Shown piece by piece: positions 17,183-24,163 of a DNA stretch of 38,431 bases. The position numbers and the translations under genes were made by a program. Source of the DNA: an uncultured Bacteroidota bacterium (GTDB taxonomy: Bacteria > Bacteroidota > Bacteroidia > Flavobacteriales_F > PHOS-HE28). Under the pieces are notes generated by a model that did no database searches, was not told where the DNA came from, and was given only the letters and a program-made list of their open reading frames with translations. The stretch covers positions 1 through 38,431 of the forward strand of contig CADECG010000004.1 of the NCBI GenBank assembly GCA_902825795.1. Direction: 5' to 3'. The stretch's first letter is position 1. Each line of letters begins with the position of its first letter.

Positions 17183-18684
17183 GGTCGGTGATGCAAGGAA
17201 GGAGATGGCTTCAGGCGGTGCGCAACGTGTGCTCCATTGGCCTCGCAATGCTCATGGTGTGCAGCGTATTCCACGGCTGTGCGAGCAAGAACGGCCAACG
17301 TGGTTTTGTCACACTGCCGGACAGCACGTTCATGGTCGACGGTCGGCGGTTCTTCCCTATGGCCATTAACTACATCGCCACGGTGCGCGCCGTTGGCGAT
17401 AGTCTCTGGATCGGGCCGAGTGTCAACTACGCCTCCTTCGATCAAGGTGCTTTGTCCCGTGCTCGCCAGTTGGCGTTGCTGCGCGCCGATATGGAGTTGA
17501 TCAAGGAGATGGGGTTCAACACGGTGCGCATTGTCGGCTTTTCCGAGCAAGCATTCGAGCGCGATAGTTTGTTTCTCGCTGCGCGTGATGTTGTGGGTAG
17601 TGATACGCTGATCCAATTGGAGAGACCCGGATCATACGACCACTATCTCGATGCCGTCGGCGAAATGCTCGATGCCGTTCGCGCAGCTGGGCTGCGTGCG
17701 ATCCTCCTTACGCAGGTGAGACCGTACCGCACGATCGATGATGACCACTTTGCACGCATTGCCGATCGCTTTGTCAACGACACAGTGATCCTGGCTTACG
17801 ACCTGTTCAATGAACCCTTGTACTTCGACCGACCGGAGCGACCGAAGCACGAGGCCCGGGAGATCCTGGAGCATTGGCGGGAACTGGTCGATGCCCACGT
17901 GCCCAACCACCTGTACACGCTAGGGCTCACCGGTATCCGCGAGACCTTCGAGTTCGATCCGAACATGCTCTTGGTGGACTTCATCAGTTATCACCCGTAC
18001 GAGTACGAGCCGGATCAGGTGCGCAATGAGTTGCGGTGGTACCACAACAGTGTTGATGTGCCATGGATCATCGGCGAAACTGCGATCCCGGCGGACAACG
18101 ATTCAGTGCCCTACGCCGAGCAACGCGCGTTCGCGGAGAAGACCCTGTTGCAGAGCCGTGCATGCGGCGCCATCGGTTATTCGTGGTGGCAGTATCAAGA
18201 TGTGAAATGGGGCCGATTCCACGCCGACTACATGGGGGTGCTCAACCGCGACGGCGTTACACGCACATCAAGTGGCGCGCTGGTGAACGGTACGGTGAAG
18301 CCGGTGGCGGAGGCGATCAAAGGCTTCGATCCATGGGCCGATGCCGGCGAGTGTATCTGCTTGCCCAATTACGAGAACTACTCCAACGGGCAGGTCAGCA
18401 AGGTCACCGGTCGCCTGGTCGATACGGATGGTAAGCCGATCGCTGAGGGTACCGTTATCGCGTGGACGGAAGAGTGGGATGCCAGCTACCATACCACCTC
18501 CACAGCGGACGGCCGATTCGAACTACGCGCACCGGTCTTTTTGTACCACTGGATGGCCAGCGCAACACGTTACACAATGGAGCGCGGCGATTGCCCACCA
18601 CCGGCTTTCACGCGCGGTGCCGACGGCATCCCGGCGTTCGAATTGGGAGACGTAGTGCTGGAGCGTTTGGGCTTCAGTGAATGA
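17179..18684 (+). CDS. GH5-like glycoside hydrolase lipoprotein with CarboxypepD_reg-like domain
   Basis: 501 residues from the ATG at 17179, overlapping the previous stop. The leader ends SVFHGC, an imperfect lipobox, so membrane anchoring is likely but not certain. Residues about 45-390 form a TIM-barrel of the GH-A clan: MGFNTVRIVGFSEQ early, the acid/base in DLFNEP (Glu212), FISYHPYEYEPD, the nucleophile in IIGETAIP (Glu300), and YSWWQYQDVKWG. Both catalytic carboxylates are present, so it should be active on a beta-linked glycan. Residues about 410-500 look like a carboxypeptidase regulatory-like beta domain (GRLVDTDGKPIAEGTV, then TADGRFELRAPV). Coupling to a GT-C gene suggests trimming or remodelling of the cluster's product. 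Its stop directly abuts the stop of the convergent gene. Confidence 0.78.
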   Translation: MRSVMQGRRWLQAVRNVCSIGLAMLMVCSVFHGCASKNGQRGFVTLPDSTFMVDGRRFFPMAINYIATVRAVGDSLWIGPSVNYASFDQGALSRARQLALLRADMELIKEMGFNTVRIVGFSEQAFERDSLFLAARDVVGSDTLIQLERPGSYDHYLDAVGEMLDAVRAAGLRAILLTQVRPYRTIDDDHFARIADRFVNDTVILAYDLFNEPLYFDRPERPKHEAREILEHWRELVDAHVPNHLYTLGLTGIRETFEFDPNMLLVDFISYHPYEYEPDQVRNELRWYHNSVDVPWIIGETAIPADNDSVPYAEQRAFAEKTLLQSRACGAIGYSWWQYQDVKWGRFHADYMGVLNRDGVTRTSSGALVNGTVKPVAEAIKGFDPWADAGECICLPNYENYSNGQVSKVTGRLVDTDGKPIAEGTVIAWTEEWDASYHTTSTADGRFELRAPVFLYHWMASATRYTMERGDCPPPAFTRGADGIPAFELGDVVLERLGFSE

Positions 18685-20745
18685 TCACCTATACCGCTCG
18701 ATGCGGAACAGGCACTCGGGCCTGACGCTGTCCTCGCGTGCGACAAGTCGCAAAGAAACCGTGTCCAAAGTGAGATATTTCCTGTTGTCGGCCAATAGCG
18801 CCACATGGCCGTTCGGCAGCTCCACCAGTTCGAACACCCCCATGTCGCCCACGCGATCGGTGGCGGAGCTCACCGAACCATCGTGCAGCACATCGGCGCT
18901 GAGGAACCGGTCGGTGTGCGCAATGAAGGCAACCTGATGATCGGACAATTGTAGGCGAACGAACGTTTCCCAACCCAATGCCCAAATGCGGTCAGCGAAC
19001 GCCCCATCCCGCCGGGTGGGATCGGCGCATATGTATTTGCCGTTCGCAGCGACCAGGTAGATCGTGTCCGTTGCAAGGATGGGCCGATGGATGCTGTTCG
19101 CGACACGAATGTCCTTCGCTTCGATCCCGTTGAAACGGCACCAGTCGCTCAACGTGTGTTCGTCCAGTCGCTCCCAGAAGGCTTCGTAGTTGCCCGGGTA
19201 CTTGCCGGTGTACGCGTTCACCGTGGCAATGCCCAGCTGCTGGGCCGCGAGCATGGCCGATAAGTGGATCCCCACACTGCGCATATAGTCTTCCTCTCCG
19301 GTCATCATTCCCCGCGCGGGCGCGTAGGCGATGGCCCGTGCCGAGCTGTCCCACTGCAATTGCATATCCAGCACAACACGGTCCACCAGCTTGCGTGCGT
19401 CGTGCTTGTCGTAGCGTTTCAGCTCGCGCACATCGATCTTGTTGTCGATCACCACCGCAAGTGGAATGCAACACGCGAACGCCAGTTGCACCCATGTTCG
19501 CGTGGTGATCACAGCGGACACAATGACCAGGATCGTTGCGAAGTACATCACCTGCACATTCATGATCCGATCCATGGAGCGCATGGAACCGAAGCCCGGC
19601 AAGTGATAGACCAACTTGTAGAGCGTGAAATCGCCAAAGCGCATACAGAACACAGTGCTCAGTAGGAAAGCGATACCGAGCATCGCCAACGACTTCCGCA
19701 CACGGACATCCGCGCGGGACTTCCACAGCACCAAGGGCAACAACGCGATAGCGAGCCAAGGTAGTGCGCCCATAAAATGGAAGTGGCTCCACCACGAATG
19801 GAAGCCATCGATGGAGTGCTCGGACAGACTGCGCCATGACAGCGCTGCGGGATGCGTGAAGAAATACGAAAGCACCCGCGGGATCGTGTTCTCGACTTCC
19901 GCGAACGCGCGCAGACCGACCGCCTTGCTCGCCGCCATGTAAGGCTGCATCAAGGGCCACAGCAGCAAGGCAGCGACCATCAGTACCGCGCCTCCCTTCG
20001 CAAGGCGGCGCCAATTCCCGGGCGGGAAACGCCCAAGTTGCCGGAAGTTCACCACGCCGTAGCCGATCACCAGAAAGGCCAAGGAATAGCACAGCATGAA
20101 GCCGACATAAATGCCGCAATAGAATTGGTACACCACGGCGAGTGTCATGAAGAGCATGTGTTTGACGCGCCCGGAAGTGAGCCATTGCCAACACCACCAG
20201 AACGCCAGCGGTACCATGAACTTCGGGAAGACCTGCGCGTGTTCCAGATGCCCGATCATGTATATGCCGAATGCAAAAACGAAAGCGCCGCATGCTGCCA
20301 GTGCCGAGCGCCCGGACCACAGCAACAGAGCGATGAAACAGCAGATGTAGTTGAGCGAGAAGAGCGCCAGGATCCACAGCTGGTAGGCCGACTCCCGGCT
20401 ATAGCCCAAGCTCCGGAACAGCGAATAGATGGGGGCCGTGCCAAGCAGGTTGTCGCTCAGCGCAACCACGTTCTTGCTTGGGTACATGAACGGCGCGTCC
20501 CAGTAGTCATCGACCCTCCCGGTGGCGAACCGATGAAAGTGTTCGAGCACGTAATTGTTGAAACGCGAATCGCCGAGATCGCCCGGTATGAGAGCCCGCT
20601 CGGGCCCGAGGATGGCCAGTGGGAAAGACCACATGCCATAGACAAAGAGCAACACCGGCACAATGACCGCCAACGTCGCGTGCAGGACACGTGGAAGGCC
20701 GCGCATCGGGACCGTTGGTCGACTGAGGTCCGGCAGTTGCATCAT
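18685..20745 (-). CDS. YfhO-like polytopic membrane protein with C-terminal beta-trefoil (fascin-like) domain
   Basis: 686 residues; the ATG at 20745 overlaps the stop of the upstream gene as ATGA. The N-terminal 540 or so residues are polytopic. The first loop reads IPGDLGDSRFNNYVLEHF, followed by WDAPFMYP and LSDNLLGTAPIYSLFR, a pattern seen in YfhO-like and related GT-C-clan membrane proteins. The C-terminal 125 residues are soluble with repeated trefoil-like elements: YLVAANGKYICADP, WETFVRLQL, DRFLSADV, VALLADNRKYLTLDT. This resembles fascin-type actin-bundling or sugar-binding beta-trefoils. In bacteria such domains often bind carbohydrate, which would suit a glycan-facing position. Catalytic activity is unproven. 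It is the last gene of a minus-strand run. Confidence 0.68.
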   Translation of the reverse strand: MMQLPDLSRPTVPMRGLPRVLHATLAVIVPVLLFVYGMWSFPLAILGPERALIPGDLGDSRFNNYVLEHFHRFATGRVDDYWDAPFMYPSKNVVALSDNLLGTAPIYSLFRSLGYSRESAYQLWILALFSLNYICCFIALLLWSGRSALAACGAFVFAFGIYMIGHLEHAQVFPKFMVPLAFWWCWQWLTSGRVKHMLFMTLAVVYQFYCGIYVGFMLCYSLAFLVIGYGVVNFRQLGRFPPGNWRRLAKGGAVLMVAALLLWPLMQPYMAASKAVGLRAFAEVENTIPRVLSYFFTHPAALSWRSLSEHSIDGFHSWWSHFHFMGALPWLAIALLPLVLWKSRADVRVRKSLAMLGIAFLLSTVFCMRFGDFTLYKLVYHLPGFGSMRSMDRIMNVQVMYFATILVIVSAVITTRTWVQLAFACCIPLAVVIDNKIDVRELKRYDKHDARKLVDRVVLDMQLQWDSSARAIAYAPARGMMTGEEDYMRSVGIHLSAMLAAQQLGIATVNAYTGKYPGNYEAFWERLDEHTLSDWCRFNGIEAKDIRVANSIHRPILATDTIYLVAANGKYICADPTRRDGAFADRIWALGWETFVRLQLSDHQVAFIAHTDRFLSADVLHDGSVSSATDRVGDMGVFELVELPNGHVALLADNRKYLTLDTVSLRLVAREDSVRPECLFRIERYR

Positions 20746-22253
20746 TCGCCCGAAGGTTCGTTGGGCAAGCGTTTCAGTAGCACTGTTCCGCTTTCGGGGA
20801 ACCGGGCAAGCACCGCGAAGCCTGCGCTGGACCGCCGCTCTTCATCTCCTTGTAACACGTAACGGTAGTCATCGTGAGGCGCAACGCCGTTCCGGTCAAT
20901 AGGGGCAAGCCAGTGCAACCTCCACACTTCGCGATAATAGCTCATGGCCGGTTCGAAGAGCCATGTGTTGCCGATGCGGATCTGTTTGTTTGTCGCGGGA
21001 ACAGCGTTGTGGTCGGCCACCATGGTGGCCATTGCATCCTTTGTTCGCACCTCGTGCATCCACTCCACGCTCTCGTACGGCCCGAAGTTCCGGAGGAAAG
21101 TCGGAACACACCAGAACAGTGCGCCGACCATGATCGCCCATGAAGCCGCTCGATGGCCGGCGTTCCTCAACAACTGCAACAGCAACGGAACCAACAACAA
21201 GATCAAGGGCAATAGGAACAGTGCGTAACGGGCTTTCAGGTGGTCCACACCAAAGAGCGCGTGTTCCAACACGGCACCTAGGCAGGCCAACAAGAACGTG
21301 GTGGATACCGTGGCGAGAAGTACAACATCCGACCCCGGTCCCGCCGATGTGCTCTTACGCTTCCGGAACAAGATGATCACCGGAGCCAATGCCAACAGCG
21401 TGATGAGGACTTGACCCGCAAACAGCAGAACACCGGACATCGGGATACCAGGTAGAACACTTCGTACCCAAGTGCCGACCGTGCTCCCGTAGAATGAGCT
21501 GGCCCCGTAAAAGGCGAATGTATTTGCGTGTACGAGCCGTTGCACAGGCACCCATAGCACGATCACGGACAGCAGGAGCATGAGCGCATTCAACACGTTG
21601 GGCCACAGCTTGCTCGCGCCCGCTATCCCTTTGTCGTTGCGCACTGCGGAACGGGCAACGTAGTAGGCTATGAGGCCTGCGATGTGCGCAGTGAGCAATG
21701 TGAAATTGCTCAACGACGCCAACACGGAAGCCGTGTGAAAGAGCACAAGATGTCGCGCGTGATACGTTCGCACAGCTTGCGCAAGGTGGAATTGGGCCAT
21801 CAGCAAAAACGCGAACGAAATCCCATAGCCGCGCGCCAGAGAGAAGAACTCCATAAAGTGGACATTGGTACACAGCAACACGAAGCCGCCCACCGCGAAA
21901 GGCCACGACAAGCGGCGCAAGAGCAGGGCCGAGTAGGCCAGATACAGGCAAAGCGCTAGGAGGTTGGGCGTGCGTAAGGCCAGCTCGGAGCTGCCGAACA
22001 GTTGCTCGGCGTATTTCATCCCGAGCGTGTTCAGCAGGTGGTTGTTGCTGAAGGCCTCCTTGTGCGTCAGGATATCGCTGAACGGCTGATGCACGTAGTG
22101 CAAGTACGAATAGCTCTCGTCCGGCGTGAAGGAGACGTTGCCCGCGCGGTGAACAACAAGTGCGAGCACCACGATCCCCAACAAGAGCATCGCCCATGTG
22201 GCAGGCCGCCACTTTCCGGGCGTGCTCGGATCCCTGACTTCCTCCACCTTCAT
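20742..22253 (-). CDS. GT-C-type membrane glycosyltransferase-like protein, family A paralogue 3
   Basis: 503 residues from the ATG at 22253; a longer frame begins inside the exonuclease gene and adds 51 non-hydrophobic residues, so it is rejected. The motif after helix 1 is FTPDESYSYLHYV, followed by NNHLLNTLG, ALRTPNLLAL and FFSLARGYG, as in the proteins at 5368 and 10643. KARYALFLLPL corresponds to the DRTALFLVPL loop. Compared with its paralogues the soluble C-terminal part is short (about 110 residues) and lacks the beta-sandwich. It starts seven bases after the exonuclease stop and overlaps the next gene, so it sits in an operon unlike the plus-strand cluster. Probable role: lipid-linked sugar transfer in the periplasm. 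Confidence 0.72.
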   Translation of the reverse strand: MKVEEVRDPSTPGKWRPATWAMLLLGIVVLALVVHRAGNVSFTPDESYSYLHYVHQPFSDILTHKEAFSNNHLLNTLGMKYAEQLFGSSELALRTPNLLALCLYLAYSALLLRRLSWPFAVGGFVLLCTNVHFMEFFSLARGYGISFAFLLMAQFHLAQAVRTYHARHLVLFHTASVLASLSNFTLLTAHIAGLIAYYVARSAVRNDKGIAGASKLWPNVLNALMLLLSVIVLWVPVQRLVHANTFAFYGASSFYGSTVGTWVRSVLPGIPMSGVLLFAGQVLITLLALAPVIILFRKRKSTSAGPGSDVVLLATVSTTFLLACLGAVLEHALFGVDHLKARYALFLLPLILLLVPLLLQLLRNAGHRAASWAIMVGALFWCVPTFLRNFGPYESVEWMHEVRTKDAMATMVADHNAVPATNKQIRIGNTWLFEPAMSYYREVWRLHWLAPIDRNGVAPHDDYRYVLQGDEERRSSAGFAVLARFPESGTVLLKRLPNEPSGE

Positions 22254-22260
22254 TCGGTGG

Positions 22261-22980
22261 CTACACGAGGGTGATGTTGTCCGGTGCGACCAGCGGAAGT
22301 CCGTGCAAGCGCAGATATACCTGCACTGTTGCAACAACGTCCTTCTTACAGTACTCGGCGATACGGTCCAGGTTTTTGTCCTCGTAATACACACGGGCGA
22401 CGTCACTGCCCTTGATGTCGCCTTTCGGAGAGGGAATGCCGAGTACGTGTGTCAACAGCTCCAATGACGTGTAATGCTTGCGGTCGCCGAACTTCCAAAG
22501 CTCCAAGGTGTCTTCGTGCTGAACTTCCCAAGGCTTTTTCCCAGCGATGTCCAGTTGCAAGGGGAGTGGGATGCCGTGGATGACGCAACGCCGCGCGATG
22601 TATGGGAAATCGAACTCCTTGCCATTGTGTCCGCACAGCTTGTGGTCAGCGGTGTGGAAGCGTTCGTTCAGCAGGGTCACAAATTCCGTAAGCACCGCAC
22701 GTTCATCATCCCCGTGTATGGTTTTCACACGGAGTTTGCGATCCGTTTTGCTCGCGGTGAGGAACCCCACGCCGATACAAATGATCCTCCCGAACTCGCT
22801 CAGGATACCGCCCTTGTCGCGGTGCATCTCGGCGTCCGTCTTGCCATCGCGTTCGCGCTCATGCCTTGTTTTATCACTGAACAGCGCTTGGGTGCGCGCG
22901 TCCATGTCGGTCCAAGCGTAGGTCTGCGGCACCGTTTCGATATCGAGGAAGAGGATTTTGCTGGGATCGGTGCGTGCCAT
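22261..22980 (-). CDS. DEDDy 3'-5' exonuclease, PolB-like
   Basis: 239 residues from the ATG at 22980 (a TTG precedes it by one codon). RNase H-fold exonuclease of the DnaQ-like superfamily. Exo I is FLDIETVP (Asp13, Glu15), Exo II is GHNGKEFDFPYIARR, and Exo III is the tyrosine type, IAEYCKKDVVAT. This order matches the stand-alone predicted 3'-5' exonucleases related to family B DNA polymerase proofreading domains, widespread in Bacteroidota. It probably removes nucleotides from the 3' end of DNA or RNA in repair or processing; the substrate is not known. It lies 111 bases downstream of asd, and seven bases separate it from the membrane protein gene that follows. Confidence 0.88.
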   Translation of the reverse strand: MARTDPSKILFLDIETVPQTYAWTDMDARTQALFSDKTRHERERDGKTDAEMHRDKGGILSEFGRIICIGVGFLTASKTDRKLRVKTIHGDDERAVLTEFVTLLNERFHTADHKLCGHNGKEFDFPYIARRCVIHGIPLPLQLDIAGKKPWEVQHEDTLELWKFGDRKHYTSLELLTHVLGIPSPKGDIKGSDVARVYYEDKNLDRIAEYCKKDVVATVQVYLRLHGLPLVAPDNITLV

Positions 22981-23091
22981 CAACGAACAGGATTTTGTAG
23001 GGTACAGCGAACGGATGAAGTCCCGGCCGTTCCCTGACCCAGGTTTGGGTTGTGGTGAAAGTAGGATCCAGAGCGATCCGCGAACGCCGGA

Positions 23092-24102
23092 TCAAGCCAC
23101 CTGACCCGTGCGTTTCGTCAAGAGGCCGTTGGTCACCAATAACTCGGCGATCTGCACCGCGTTCGTGGCTGCACCCTTTCGGAGATTATCCGCTACGATC
23201 CACATGTTGAGCGTACACGGTTGCGACTCGTCGCGGCGAAGGCGGCCAACGAATACTTCATCGCGCCCGTTGGCGATCAGCGGCATCGGGTACTCATCCT
23301 TGGCGGGATCATCGAGCAACAGGATGCCGGGTGCCTCATTGAGCAACTGCCGCACCACATCCATGTCGAACTCCTTGCTGAACTCCACGTTCACGCTTTC
23401 GCTGTGGCCGCCCGTTACTGGCACGCGCACGGCGGTAGCGGTAACGCGTATGGCGGGATCGAGGATCTTCTTCGTCTCGTGTACGAGCTTCATTTCCTCC
23501 TTTGTGTACCCATTGTCTGTGAACACATCGCAGCGCGGCAGCACGTTGCGGTCGATGGTGAACGGATACGCTCGTTCGCCATCCCTACCGTTGCGCTCGT
23601 TCTCCATCTGCTGCACGGCCTTCATACCCGTACCCGTTACGCTCTGGTAGGTGCTCACCACCACCCGCTGCACACCGTAGGCCCTATGCAGGGGAGCCAG
23701 TGCCAGCACCATTTGGATGGTACTGCAGTTCGGGTTCGCGATGATCTTGTCATCGGCCGTAAGCGCCTGTCCGTTGATCTCGGGCACCACCAGCTTTTTG
23801 TCCGGGTGCATGCGCCAAGCGCTACTGTTGTCTATCACCGTGGTGCCCACCTCAGCGAAGCGCGGTGCCCACTCCAGCGATGTGCTCCCTCCGGCGGAGA
23901 AGAGCGCGAGATCGGGCGCGGCAGCGACGGCATTGGCCATAGTCACCACCGTGTGGTCCCTTCCACGGAATCGTACGGCCTTGCCTTCACTTTTGTCGCT
24001 GGCTACCGGCAGCAGTGTCTCCACCGGGAAGTTGCGCTCTTCGAGCACCTTCAACATCACACCGCCCACCAGTCCGGTGGCACCGACAACAGCGACTTTC
24101 AT
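23092..24102 (-). CDS. asd: Aspartate-semialdehyde dehydrogenase
   Basis: 336 residues, full length. It reduces aspartyl-4-phosphate to aspartate 4-semialdehyde with NADPH, the branch point for lysine/diaminopimelate, threonine and methionine synthesis. The Rossmann start VAVVGATGLVGGVML, the FSAGGSTS loop, the catalytic cysteine in NPNCSTIQ (Cys126), the QSVTGTG stretch and the catalytic-type histidine in VTGGHSESV are all present. The start is the ATG at 24102, placing the nucleotide-binding motif at residue 4 onward. It is divergent from the lamin-tail protein gene with a 61-base gap. No promoter was firmly recognised there. Confidence 0.96.
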   Translation of the reverse strand: MKVAVVGATGLVGGVMLKVLEERNFPVETLLPVASDKSEGKAVRFRGRDHTVVTMANAVAAAPDLALFSAGGSTSLEWAPRFAEVGTTVIDNSSAWRMHPDKKLVVPEINGQALTADDKIIANPNCSTIQMVLALAPLHRAYGVQRVVVSTYQSVTGTGMKAVQQMENERNGRDGERAYPFTIDRNVLPRCDVFTDNGYTKEEMKLVHETKKILDPAIRVTATAVRVPVTGGHSESVNVEFSKEFDMDVVRQLLNEAPGILLLDDPAKDEYPMPLIANGRDEVFVGRLRRDESQPCTLNMWIVADNLRKGAATNAVQIAELLVTNGLLTKRTGQVA

Positions 24103-24163
24103 GCGATCAGCCCATCAGATCAGGGCGGTCGAAACTACTACCTTGTCCGCTCAAGATCCGCTG

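Noticed and set aside
17179-18684. Polysaccharide utilisation locus (PUL)
   Set aside because: A GH5-like lipoprotein alone is insufficient; there is no SusC/SusD pair, sensor regulator or other glycoside hydrolase nearby.
18992-20377. 461-codon minus-strand frame
   Set aside because: It overlaps the YfhO-like/trefoil gene in another frame; its sequence is Arg/His/Gly-rich with no recognisable motif, while the overlapping frame has clear membrane and trefoil patterns.
19852-20862. 336-codon open frame on the plus strand
   Set aside because: It is antisense to the YfhO-like membrane protein gene and rich in His, Gln, Arg and Glu, the composition expected from reading hydrophobic codons backwards. 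No domain pattern was recognised.
5368-22253. Classic O-antigen or capsule locus
   Set aside because: No Wzx flippase, Wzy polymerase, Wzz, WaaL-type ligase or nucleotide-sugar synthesis gene was seen; the genes are dominated by GT-C-like proteins instead.
22254-22406. N-terminal extension of the family A protein at 20742
   Set aside because: It lies inside the exonuclease gene in another frame and adds a polar Arg/Thr/Ser-rich stretch not found in the paralogues.
23717-24163. N-terminal extension of the lamin-tail protein
   Set aside because: These 149 codons run antisense through asd and precede a clear signal peptide at 24164, so the short start is preferred.
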